A stretch of DNA of 64,000 nt, taken from positions 22,754,001 to 22,818,000 of the forward strand of contig JANTQA010000023.1 of NCBI GenBank assembly GCA_027625915.1, in the 5' to 3' direction. Under the pieces are notes generated by a model. The model was given only the letters and a program-made list of their open reading frames with translations. It had not been told where the DNA came from and did not search any database. The position numbers were made by a program, and so were the translations under genes. This DNA is from Anaeramoeba flamelloides (lineage: Eukaryota; Metamonada; Anaeramoebidae). Every line of letters starts with the position of its first letter. Within the stretch, counting starts at the first letter, position 1. Below are positions 1 through 10,955 of the stretch, in pieces.

Positions 1-128
1 CCTTTGGCCAACACTTTGTTTACTATCCAACTTTGAAATTTACCCTTGAAAATGTTCTTAGATCTAAACAATCTTATTTTACTTATTATTCACTTCGTTT
101 GCAAGTACAAAAGAGTTTTGGGAAATGA
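1..128 (+). CDS. possible 3' end of an unrecognised exon at the left edge
   Basis: Frame starting at base 3 is open from the window edge to a TGA at 126-128, about 41 codons, with a residue mix (aromatics, L, K, S, Q) more coding-like than the surrounding DNA. It contains the stretch YYPTLKFTLENVLRSK. A GT after the CAA codon near base 111 could instead be a splice donor. No family is recognised and no start lies in the window. It may be the last exon of a plus-strand gene lying to the left, or chance. Confidence 0.25.
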   Translation, partial: FGQHFVYYPTLKFTLENVLRSKQSYFTYYSLRLQVQKSFGK

Positions 129-557
129 TCTCAATATAATTCAATATTGGATGGTAACTTTTTGAAGAACAAAGTTATAAAATCGATTTTTATTTTTAAC
201 AAAAAAGAGTATTCCAAGAAACAAGATATTATTGTGATCTCGATTTATATGTATTCTACTTTTTATTGTATGTGTGATGGGGTATGTTGAGTGGACTGAG
301 AACCCTTAAAAGTTTGGACTATTACAGCACTAAAAAAAAAATAAATAGTCGAAATTGTATAACCTTTTCAAACTAAAATTTCCAAACTCAAATATTTTAC
401 TTTTCATTCCCTTATCGAACCAAATTTTAATTGAAAAATACTTGTAACAATTTACAGATTACTCAATGTTGGGATTTAAAAATCTCTATGTCTCCTTTCT
501 TAAAAAAGTTGTTCGAAAACGACAATATCATTTTTCGTCAATTTTGTTTTCAAAACA
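129..557. other. upstream region of the kinase gene
   Basis: AT-rich DNA without a convincing gene. A short open frame in 431-619 overlaps the kinase start in another frame and has no coding character. No recognisable promoter element was seen. Confidence 0.4.
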
Positions 558-3500
558 ATGATTCCCAAATTTTTTCACAAAATAAGCATAAAGAGCCTTT
601 CGAAACAAAAACAAGTTGAAAAAACCTTTGACAATTCTTATCAAGTTCAAGAAAAGGTTGGGGAGTAATTGCAATCTTTCGATTTTTTTCTTCTTTTTTT
701 CTTCGTTTTTTTTTAAACATTTTTCACATACTCACCTACCCTGTTTTTTTCCATACTTTTTTTCTGTTTCTGCTTTACACACGGTTTTCTCAAAGCGGAA
801 CTTTTTCAGTTGTTAAGAAAGCAAAGCACAAACTCACAAACGAAATATATGCGGTCAAAATTTTAAAAAAGTCTCAGCTTACAAACCAGAAAAAATTAAT
901 TGAAAACGAAATCGAAATCCTTGGTAATTTGGATCACCCAAACGTAATTAAAGTGAAGGAAATTTTTGATACCCCAAAGAAAATCTTTATTGTTATGGAA
1001 TAGTATTTGATCTTTTTTTTTTTTTTTTTTTTGCTTTTTTTTTCATGAAAGGAAGAACAATCGAGAACATTTTTTGATTTTTTTTTTGAATGCCCCTCTC
1101 TCGAACACAATTTCCTTTTTGTTTTTCACTTCTTCATTTTTTCCATAGCGTTTCAGGTGGTGAATTGTTTCAAAAATTGCAACAAGATGAAAAATTTTCT
1201 GAAAAACAAACATCAAAAATCATCAAAATGATCTTATTGGCTTTACAGTATCTCCACAAAAATCAAATTGTTCACCGAGATCTTAAAGTACAGAATTCTT
1301 CTCTTCATAATTTAGCTTTTTTTCTTTTTGTTTTTTTTTTTATAAAAGCATAAAAAACCTTTTAAAATTATTGGGATTGTTTTTTTTCTCTAAAAAATAG
1401 CCCGAAAATATACTGTACACAGAAGAAAACGACGAGATAATTGTTAAATTGACAGATTTTGGTTTATCGAAAATGATTTCAAAAGAAGATATGTTGACCA
1501 CAGCATGTGGGACACCATATTACGTTGCACCGGAAATTATTAAACGAGAACGTTATGGGTATATTTTTACTTTTTTCTTTTCCATTCACGACTTTTTTTA
1601 TCCTTTGGAGACCCTTTTCTCTTTTCTACTTTTGTTTGTGTCTGAGGTGGGATATTTCAAACAATCCCAAAGAACAATTCAAAAGAACAATTTTTTAATC
1701 TTGGATCCTTGTTATTATTGCAAATCAGTTGAATTCGATATTTTTAAACATTCTTACTCTGACAAATTAAAATTTTACCCCCAAATCTTCAGGACGATAT
1801 AAAACAAAACCAACTAAGAACGCCCTATGATTCAAAACATTGTGAAATTATGTCCTTTATCTCTTGATATCCAGAAAAACTATTAAATTTCAAAATTTTA
1901 GGAATTTCAAACTTTTCCTTGATCAGATTCTTAATCTGTACGTTGGTTCGGAAACCCAAAGAACAACCCAACCGTTTTTGATAAGACTTGATTTTTTCAA
2001 AGTCTGTTATTTTGAATACTCGATTACACTTGTCTTCGAACAAAAAGGGTTGGGCTTAGGAAAACCCTACCAACTTACAAATTAAGAATTAGATCCAGAC
2101 AAAATTTCAAAATCCTATAAAAATTTTGAAATTTAATAGTTTTTCTGGAATATCAAGAGATAAAGGACATAATTTCACAATGTTTTGAACCATGTCCCAC
2201 TCTTAGGTAGTTTTATTTTAGATCTTCATTAAAATGCAATCATGATCTAGTTTTGTTCAGGACACTCAAAAATTTTCAAAAAATTATTCTTACGGGTATA
2301 GTCACTTACCATGAAATAGCTTCATACTCAAGAAGATGGCTTTTAAGGAAACATGACATTTTGAAATTACTTCTTTTGGTTGAAAATCGTTCAATTAATA
2401 AAAAAAAAGAAATTCACAATACAGCCATTTTAAAAAAAGTGAATACATTTTTTATTATGAGATTTATCAGAATTAAAAGTTTTTCAAAAAGTTTTCTGTT
2501 TTAATAAAGTGAGAAAATTTTTGTTTAAAAGGACTTTCCTTCAGATTTCAACACCTATCTCTACTCCACATGTAAAGGTTTAACCCTTACTTTTTTAAAA
2601 CTTAAAACTTTCAAAAAGTTTTTAATTCTGAAAAAAGTTTTCACTTTTTCAAAATAGAAAACTTTCAAAAAACATTTAAAAAAGTATTCACATTTTTAAA
2701 ACGGCTGTGTATCGTTGAAAAAATTCAATAACGAAAAAAAAAAAAAATGATAAGATTCACAATGCCAACAAATTCAAATAACACACATAAAAAAAGTTTT
2801 AAAGAGTATCCCAAATCCAAATAATCAAATTTTGAAAAAAAAAACCAATCCTTTCTTGTTTTAAATTCCCAAATGATCGAAATTTTTTCAATTTAAACAA
2901 ATTGTTTTTTTCCAGTACAAAACCAATTTAATTCAATTTAATCTAATTTGTGGTTATTTTATAATCCTTGTTATTTGGAAAAGTAAGGATTTTGTAACCT
3001 TATTTTGATAAAAATGTTCATTTGAAAAATGAAAAAAAACGAAAAAAAAAATCTTAGAGATCTCAAAAAGTGCCAAAGAACGAAACTTCTAAAATGACCA
3101 CATTGGTTGATAATAAAAATTTTAATTCACAACAATTTAAATTATAAATTGAGAGTAACCCCTTGTCACACTGAGGTGCTTTTTTCCTCAAAATGTCCTC
3201 GATTTCCATTGTTGATTTGTAGAGATCGATCGTACTTCACATATTGATTAGTTTTTAATTTGTATTCGTATTATGTTACCATAAAAATTGTTAATTTTTT
3301 AAATTTCTTCAATTTCAAAAAATTTCAATTCGCTGTAATGAATTTACCCTCAAGTTAAACATTTTTTTAAGGCCATTTAATAAAAGTAGAACAAATAAGT
3401 TGTAAAAATATCTATGAAATAGAAACCTTAATTTGAAATATTTTTTGTTGTGCTTTTGGAAAATTGCTTCATTAAACTTTTGTTTTTATTTTATAGCTCT

Positions 3501-6500
3501 TTTAAATTAAGAAAATTTGAATATTTCCATTTTATAATAAATTTCAATTTAAAAAATTTAATTTTATTCAAAGGTATCTTAAAAACATACGAGCCAAATT
3601 TATGGAATACACTTTTGGTTTAAATTGGATGTGAAGATCTTTTTATTTTTTTCGACTTACCATTGTGGAAAAAAAGTGAAATCTGATTTATAATTGGAAA
3701 AGATTAAGAAAATCACAGAAATTCATAAAAACCTTCAAACGAAAAGTAAAATTAATGAAAAAAAAAAAAAAAGCTGTTAATAGCTTTTACAGAATTTAAA
3801 AGAATAGAGTAAAATCAAAGATTTAACTCAATCTTTATAAATATTGGGAAATCGATATTATTCGTTTTTTTTCAATTTTTGAAATGAAAAGAAAATCTCA
3901 TTAATTTTCATTTTTATTTCAAAAATTCTGGGAAATCGTCGTTAGGTTTTGTTGAGTTTTGTGCTCATTTGTAAAATCAATAGATTTTCGTTAGGTTTTT
4001 TTGAGTATTCTATTTTTTTGGAAAACCTCAAAAAAACCTAGAACACTTCACAGATAAAACAGAAAACCTCAAGAAAACCACCGTTAGATTTTTTTTACTT
4101 TTAGATATTAAAAGAAAATTTCTGAAATTTTCTTTTTATTTCTTAAATTAAAAAAAACCGCCGTTAGCTTTTCCAGAATTCAAAAGAATTGAGTAAAATC
4201 TTTGATTTTTCTCTATTCTTTTGAATTCTGGAAAAGCTAGGCACCCCACGACACTCTACAGCACTCCAACGTATTCCACGCCACTTCCCGAATTCCTGAT
4301 TTGAATTAGAGAGATTTTTTTAACCTCTAGAGAGAGCAAATCTGATCTATTTTCTCAAAAATCAGATCAACTTCAAAAATTGAAAAAGATTTTGTTCTAA
4401 TTTCTATTCAGGTACGATTTTTAGAATCTTCAAAAAGATTCAAATTGTTCAGGTGATTTCTTCAAAGAATTAGTGATTCTTTTAAACATAAGCAAGATTT
4501 TTAATTAAAATTACACCATTTAATTATTGTCTAAGAAAATGAAAAACAAACAAAAATAATGTGGCTTAGGAGAACCGAACACCAGGGCTTTCAATTATAA
4601 GTTGTTGGATTTATCACAGGTCCATTATGGTTTCTCTAAAAAAAAAAAATTAAATTTCAATTTCAAAAATCTAACCCCTAAAATTTTTTTCCTATATCGA
4701 ACGAAAAGAATCCATATAGCTTAAAAACAAATTCTTTAATAAAAATATTTTGAATTTTTTATTTAATTTTATTGAACAAAGAACGTTTGAAGCATTATAA
4801 TTAAAAATTTTAACTTTTAAAAAAAATACAAATATTTTATGATCAAAACAATTTTTATATATATTTTTATCAAATAAATAACTATTAAAAAATATCTGAG
4901 TTATTCTTGTCTTTTCAAACTACACTCCTAATTCAAAATTTTTAACATCACAGAAACACCAAAATTCAATTTTTGAAAAAAAAAAGCCGATTTAATCAAT
5001 TCTAGAAGAAATACACAATTGGAAACATTCACTAATTGGAATGTTTAAAAATTGTTTATAAATTCCAATACTCACAAAACAAAAAATAAATAATTATCAA
5101 TACTAATAAATTATCGGTGTGTTATAAATTTTGGAGAGAGCAAAACAAAAAAATACATATTGGTAAATTTCTTTAAATTCTATTGACAATTATTGATCGA
5201 TCAAATTGCTAGATACTATCAACTACTTTTATTTGAGTATTTCGATTTTGAAAAGAACTCAACTTTAACCAAATATTAACTATTCGAAAAAAATTATTGA
5301 TAAAACGAAATAGGTTACTTAATTCAAAAAATGAAAAAAAAAAACAAACTCAAAGATAAAAAAATGATTTATATATTTTTCAAAAATGAAAATTATTTGC
5401 AATTTGAATGAAATTGTATTATAGTGATTGTTTAAATTGTTTTAAATGTGTCGAAAATTTTTTATTTTAGTTTATATCATCGAATCTACCATATTTCTAA
5501 AATTTTTAGAAAAACACTAAAATTTAATTTGAAAATTCTGATTAAAAATGGAATAGAAAATACAAAATAAATTGTTTTTTATAATAATTTATATCTTGGA
5601 TTCTGAAAGTAATCATGCTTATTTTGTTTAATCATTTTAAGTAGTGTCGAATTTATAAAAAACATTTAAAGTTCTGTTGTTTTATTTTTTTGATTCTATT
5701 TCTATTTTACATAATATTTTCTATCTTTAATTTTTTAATTATTTAAATTTATTGTTTTTCAATTTTTTGATATTTACATTATAGACCCTCTGTTGATATT
5801 TGGTCAGTTGGAGTAATAATGTACGTTTTATTAACAGGATGCGCACCATTTTATGATGAAAGTATTCCAAAAATGTTTAAAAAAATTGAAACGGGAAAAG
5901 TCAGGTTTCCCCTTCCCGAATGGGATGGAATTTCGCAAGAAGGTATTTTTTTATTTATTTTTTTAATCTATTGCTTTTTTTCTCTCAAAATTTAACTTTT
6001 TAAAAAATATCATTTCTATAACACGATGCTTATAAATATAACTAATTTAATTTTGAATATAAAATCCTTTTGTTAAACTATTCTTAATCTTTTTATTTAT
6101 TAAATAAGATTATAACTAACAATAATAACTTAACACTTATTGATTGCTTTTCCTTTGGTCTTTGTCTCAGAAAAGTTTTTAATAAGAATATTAATATATG
6201 TCCTTAATAAAATAAAGCACTATTTTTTTCTGATTAATATTTTTCGAAATATAGCTTTTTAACTTAATTCAATTAACCACTGGGATAATTTTTTTTAGAA
6301 TCAAAACACTCAACTTTTGAATATCAAAAATATTTTTTGAAATTAGTGTGCACTTTTTTATTTTTTTTTGAAAAATTGGGGTTGAGAAAAGTTTGAAATC
6401 CAAGAATAAGTTAATATATTAAATTAGAATGCTTTTCCAGAAATTTTATCTTTTTAGTTTAACTTTTTTTTAATTTGACCATTTAAAACTAAAAAAAAAC

Positions 6501-9500
6501 ATTTGAAGACCAAATTAGTGCCTTTTGTGAAAAGAAAATTCCCCATAATTTAGAATTTGTTATTTTAAATGAGTTAAAATAAGATAGTGTATCTAAAAAT
6601 ATACATAATTTCAAGTGTGAATTCAATGATTTTGGCAAAAAATGTTTTCAAGAAAAAGCTAAATTGAAACTTTATTTATTTTTATTTTTTCATTTAGTTT
6701 TTTTAATTATATTAATGAAAAGTATTTGATCAGTTTTCCATTTTTAGTGTTTTTTGGGTCGTAGGGACATATATTTGTTGGGTTTTAATCTTTATTTAAT
6801 ACAAGATCCAAGGAAAATTCCTTTTTTTTTTTTTTTTTATTTCAATTTTGTTTTTTTTTTTCCCAAATCCTAACCCACATTACCTAAAACCCCATTCTCA
6901 TCATACTAACCCATCTAAAAACATTTACACACCTTCGCGCGTACCCAAACACCCATCAAATCCATTTCGACATTTTCGATTCTTTTTTACATAGAAAAAA
7001 TATATGTCTAAAATATTGTTTACAGGAAAAAATTGAAATAAAAAAAAAATTATTTTTGTTTATTGTAACTTTTTTGTTTTCAGTTCCTTGGCTAGATCTT
7101 TAAGAAAGCTATATCAAATATATCAAGTGATGTAGATCTGAAAAACATAGCATCATTTTTTATTTTTTTTCTAATATTTTTTCTTGAGAAAAATAACAAT
7201 AATATTATTTAATGAATGTTCATCATTAACACCGATAAGAAAATTTCAAAAATAAACAATATTTATTCGTTCAATATGTTCAAATGTTTGCCGATGATAT
7301 TATAATAATACTAAAATCATCAAATTATAAAAAAAAATCTATAAAATAATTGAAAACTTTGGGTTAATAGTTAATATTAGTAAAACAATAATTACTAACA
7401 AATTGAGAAGAATTAAATAATTTGGAATAAATTTTGCAAAAAAATCCCATATATTTAATAATAAAATGAAATGTAACTGTACCCTTTGGAAATACCAATA
7501 TATCTTCAAGTCGAATGAATTATCAAATTATCTAAAAGTTATTCTTTTGAAAGCAATTTGTTTAAGTCAACTCTTATATGGTTTAGAATTATTTAACTTC
7601 ACCAAAAAAGAATATGAAGAAATCGATATACTAATTAATCTTCATATTACAAAGATATTTAAAATTCAAAGATCTGCTCCAGTCTTAGCGTATCGAAATG
7701 AAATCAATCTACTACCTATTAAAACTATTGACAACCTACGAAAATGGAAATTTACCCAAAAAATTCAAAAAACAGAATATAAAAAACTAATAAAAGTTAT
7801 TAAATTTGACTATAAACCCAATAAAGAAATAAATATTTGGAAAACAGAGTATTTTAATGATTTAAAAATAAAGATAAAAAATGAATACCTAAATAATTTG
7901 AAAAAACAATCAAAGTTGGAAAATACAAGAATACTACAAAATTATCAAGAATGAAAAGTTTAATTTTAAAATAACAAATTATACAAAATTTAAATCAAGT
8001 ACTACATTCCTCAAATTGAGAACTTTTACAAATGGACTAAATAGATATTCATACGTATTGAAAAATAAATCTGAATATAAAACATTTAAAAAAATCGAAA
8101 AACTGTAAAAAATGTGATTATTGCACACAATATTATGAAAACATAAATCATTTCATTTGGCACTGTGAAAGATATAATTTTATCAGAATCAAACGGAAAA
8201 AAAAATTGTCAAAAATTCTAGATAAGGAATTATACGAAAAAGTTATACTGAGAAAAAATACACAGAAAATTTTTAAAATGACTAATCAAAATTATGAAAT
8301 TTATTGCTCTTGTTGGGAATTTTTTTATCAAAGCTCTTATGGTTAGAAAACTTAAGGTAATAAAGAAAAAATAATATAAAAAAAGTGAAAACAAAAAATA
8401 CTTAAAATAGTAAAATATATATATAAATTCGGGCTCCTAGTGCCCCACTCTGAGAGGTAGTGTATAGGCTTTTTTTTTTTTTTAATTCAAAAGAATTGAG
8501 CAAAAGCAAAGATTTTACTCCATTCTTTTGAATTACAAAAAAAAAACAACGACAGCGGAATACCAATTATTAATAACATATTGAGGAAAATTTATCTTTA
8601 ATCGATAATCTTTTTATCGGATTTTTGCTCCTCCTGTGTATTTTGGGGACGTGTCGTCAAGTGCCGTCGAGTGTCTAGCTTTTTTTTTAATTTGTGAAAT
8701 AAAAAGAAAATTATTTAAATTTTATTTTAATTTGAGAAATTAAAAAAAAGCTAAACGCGGTTTTCCAGAATTCAAAAGAATGTAGTAAAATCTTTGATTT
8801 AACTCAATTCTTTCAAATCCTGGAAAATCCAACGACAGTGGATAATTTTTAATTTGGTCATGCAAATGATAGTATTATTTTTTATATATATTTTAATTAA
8901 TTTTCTTCTTCTCTTTTTTTTTTATTTGAATTTTCTTTAATTACTCCTTTCTCTAAATAAATAAATAAATAAAATAAACAATATTTCAAAAATTGTTACT
9001 CACCTGAAGTAACAAATTGAAAAAAAAGATTCTTTATTATTCAATATAAACTAATTTTTAAATCTGATTAATAATTCACTTTTTCAATCATTCTAAACAT
9101 ATAAAAGACTGATATTTTAAAAATTTCCAAAAATCGAATCAAAATATAAAAAAAAAGTCAATCAAAATTTTTGAAATGAGCATTACGGATTTTTTATTCC
9201 TTAACTTTCACTGAAAAAAAGTTAACAACAAGATTTTTTGCTAATAATTAAATTCCTTTTAATCTCAATTACATAGGTCTCAATTTTTCGTAATGTGAAT
9301 TATTTGTCTTTTTTTAATATCTTTTTTTTTTTCCACTTGATCTTTTCCAAAAAAAAAAAGTCTAAAAGAAAAAGGAAAAAAAAACAAGAGAAAAAGAGAA
9401 AGAAAAAGAAAAACCAAAATTAAAAGAAAAAAAATCAAAAAAAAAAGAAAAAGAAAAATTTTAAAAAGAAAAGGAAAAAGAAAAAAAAAAATAAATAGAA

Positions 9501-9960
9501 AAAGAAAAAATGATTTTAATCTATTATGATAAGGATATAAACATCAAAACATTTGGAATGATTTTTTTGAGAATAATACTGGAACAAACCCTCAAAACAA
9601 CTTCCAATAAAATTATAAAGTGAGCCAACAATTTTGAAAAATAGTTTATAATGGCAATTATTTTCATTATCTATTTAACAGCGAAATAACAATTATAATT
9701 CTAAAAATTTCACAAAAAGAAATTAATCATTTTTTTTTACAAATGTTCATTTGTAATTATAAAAATCAAATTATAATAAACATTTTTTTTTTTTTTACAA
9801 CTCCTTTATTCACTCTTTTCGTTAATGGATCAATTATTATATTATAGTAATTTCATTGATTAAAAGATTTTTGACTGTAGACGTACTCAAACGAATTACA
9901 ATTGAAGAAGCAATAAAACACCCGTGGATAGTTAACGAGGGTTCTAATTCCAAGAATTAA
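558..9960 (+). CDS. CaMK-like serine/threonine protein kinase, six exons
   Basis: Six exons read by GT-AG splicing: 558-664, 796-1002, 1149-1287, 1401-1558, 5785-5942 and 9848-9960. They sum to 882 nt, which is 293 residues plus TAA, and every junction restores a kinase motif. Visible motifs are the glycine loop VGDGTFSVV (34-42), the ATP lysine in AVK (K57), the helix-C glutamate (about E74), MEYVSGGELF at the hinge, HRDLKPEN (H147-N154), DFG (D170), GTPYYVAPE (188-196), DIWSVGV, and KRIT...HPWI at the C-lobe end. The set fits the CaMK/MLCK/DAPK-like group, which phosphorylates protein Ser/Thr. The protein ends about ten residues after HPWI, so no calmodulin-binding or autoinhibitory tail is present. 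The N-terminus before the kinase fold is about 28 residues. Introns 1-3 are 113-146 bp, while introns 4 (4,226 bp) and 5 (3,905 bp) are full of repeats. Start ATG 558 is the first in frame. No catalytic residue is missing. Confidence 0.9.
1831..2189. mobile_element. MITE-like element with 70-bp inverted arms
   Basis: Lies in kinase intron 4. Arms at 1831-1900 and 2120-2189 are inverted copies, essentially identical apart from one base, separated by about 220 bp. The outer ends read TTCAAAACATTGTGAAATTA and its complement. The near-identity suggests recent insertion or a strong hairpin. The loop has no coding capacity. The transposon superfamily is not clear because no target duplication is obvious. 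Confidence 0.7.
2413..2715. repeat. long imperfect inverted repeat
   Basis: The segment around 2413-2446 (TTCACAATACAGCCATTTT...) is matched in inverse by 2683-2715, with further imperfect pairing inward across AAGTTTTTCAAAAAG-type stretches. It is probably a decayed hairpin MITE in kinase intron 4. The arms are more diverged than those of the neighbouring 1831-2189 element. Confidence 0.55.
3775..4262. repeat. modular palindromic repeat cluster, copy 1
   Basis: A string of short palindromes inside kinase intron 4. One stem type is TTTTCCAGAATTCAAAAGAA (4168-4230 is a near-perfect palindrome of this kind). The other is built on AAAAGAAAATTT/AAATTTTCTTTTTATTTC. The stems are joined by less AT-rich linkers such as ACCGCCGTTAGC and CTAGGCACCCCACGACACTC. 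The same modules recur at 8455-8840, 25365-26185 and 62620-63130. Confidence 0.65.
4285..4640 (-). mobile_element. diverged copy of tRNA-like SINE
   Basis: Matches 50886-51215 through several long blocks: CGAATTCCTGATTTGAATTA at the left, the run CTTCAAAGAATTAGTGATTC, and GATTTTTAATTAAAATTACA. The right end, read on the minus strand, carries a degenerate tRNA-like head with a B-box-like GTTCGGTTCTCC at about 4569-4580. Older than the second copy judging by divergence. No clear target duplication was found. Confidence 0.55.
5125..5330 (-). repeat. fragment of repeat family K
   Basis: Contains the family K core around GATCGATCAAATTGCTAGAT, also seen at 35680-35900 and 50690-50838 and in reverse at 60870-61060. 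Located in kinase intron 4, shortly before exon 5. Boundaries are approximate. Confidence 0.5.
6194..6775 (+). mobile_element. family Q element with short terminal inverted repeats
   Basis: About 580 bp in kinase intron 5, ending in inverted ATATATGTCC(T/C)TA at both sides. A second copy lies in the opposite orientation at 20796-22397, where it is split by a ~1-kb insertion. No open frame. The ends and the AT flanks would fit a TA-targeting DNA transposon derivative, which is inference. Confidence 0.6.
6865..6990. other. cytosine-rich, guanine-poor tract
   Basis: An island of unusual composition in kinase intron 5. The plus strand is rich in C and A with almost no G, with pieces such as CCTAACCCACATTACC and TACTAACCCATC. 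It follows a poly-T run and contains a lone CGCGCG. No repeat unit is regular enough to call telomeric. Origin unknown. Confidence 0.4.
7270..8420 (+). mobile_element. degraded non-LTR retrotransposon (LINE) 3' portion
   Basis: Three parts in LINE order appear in kinase intron 5. At 7281-7325 a reverse transcriptase catalytic box, QMFADDIIIILKS (FADD at 7287-7298), is visible. At 7466-7954 there is an open 162-codon stretch resembling the post-RT region, including LSQLLYGLELF, which matches the usual L-S-x-L-L-Y-G pattern. At about 8100-8200 a C-terminal zinc-knuckle-like CxxC...HxxxxC (NCKKCDYCTQYYENINHF then WHC) follows. The segments lie in different frames, so the copy is dead. The 5' half, including endonuclease and most RT motifs, is missing. 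Clade cannot be assigned by eye. Confidence 0.65.
8455..8840. repeat. modular palindromic repeat cluster, copy 2
   Basis: Two AATTCAAAAGAAT-type palindromes (about 8485-8535 and 8762-8828) and one AAATAAAAAGAAAATT-type palindrome (about 8680-8745) are joined by linkers such as GTGTCGTCAAGTGCCGTCGA. Same construction as the clusters at 3775, 25365 and 62620. Lies immediately downstream of the LINE remnant. Confidence 0.6.
9165..9655 (+). repeat. repeat family Z, copy 1
   Basis: Shares with 31360-31750 and 56300-56780 the left part around GGATTTTTTATTCC, the middle CATAGGTCTCAATTTTTC, an A-rich GAAAAAG stretch, and a right part ending CATTATAAAGTGAG-like then TTTGAAAAATAGTTTATA. No coding capacity. 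End of kinase intron 5. Confidence 0.5.
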
Positions 9961-10634
9961 AAACAAAAAATATGGATAAACGATTTCTTAAAAGTAAAAA
10001 ATATTATCAATTAACATTATTATTATTATTATTGTTGAAAATTTTATTATTTTTTTGAAATAAAATTTAAAATAGATTTTTATTGATTTTTTCCAACTTT
10101 AAAAATTAAATTTTTGAATTTTATTTGCAAAACAAATGAACTTTAAAAATAAATAAAAAATTCATGTTTTAATTTTATAATTTAGATTTTATTTTATATT
10201 TCATATTTTTAATTTTTAATTGTCAACTTTTCTAAGATTTCGTTTGTTTTGTAATAAATTATTAGATTTTTCACCACAAATAATTATACACCAATTCAAA
10301 AGGTTTATCATACATAAAAACCAATTGCGAATCACACTACGAGTTTATACCTATCAATGATAAAAGAAAGAGAATAGTAAACCTGAACCCTAACATTTGG
10401 AATGGTTTATCCCTAAACTATTTTCCAGTTTTAAGTAACTAGTAATAATATTTAAAAATATATGTAATTAAAAGAATTGAATGAATATTAGAATAAATAA
10501 TTTACATTTGAAAATTTCATTGTTTAAATCATTTTTTCACATTTTTTACTTTTTTTTTTCTTAGATTATTTGATTTTTTTTCATTTTTTTTTTCTTTTTT
10601 TTTGATTTTTTTTTTGACATGTAATTGGGTTACA

Positions 10635-10955
10635 AAAAAATATTGCAAGATCAAGAGTCACTTGGTAGAAACACGATGCCTAACACAATTGAAACTATGT
10701 GGGCGATTTGGAAACCTCATATAGATGTATATAGGGAATTTCTTTTATCTTCAATTGAAGATCAAAATAAAGAGTGTTTTTTTTTTTCAATTCGTCATAA
10801 AGGATTTTGAGTTTTTCAATTTCTAAGAAAATAAATTGTTTGGTTAGTTTTCTCTCAGACATATATCAACAATTCTTTGGTGTTTATTTATTCTACTAAT
10901 TTATTCAATATTCATCAAAAGCCAATTATAAAAAATAATTGATATTTGAATAATT
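10635..10955 (+). repeat. repeat family R, copy 1
   Basis: Roughly 300 bp that recurs at 24535-24880, 38895-39210 and 43805-44115. Shared landmarks are a left GCAAGATCAAGAGTCAC-like block, a central TTCAATTGAAGATCAAAAT block, and a right end AATTATAAAAAATAATTGAT preceded by a pattern of the type TGTGTATTATTCTACTTATT. The copies are diverged and none has an open frame shared with the others. Confidence 0.6.

Noticed and set aside
6865-6990. Interstitial telomere
   Set aside because: CCTAACCC-like words occur, but there is no regular tandem unit.
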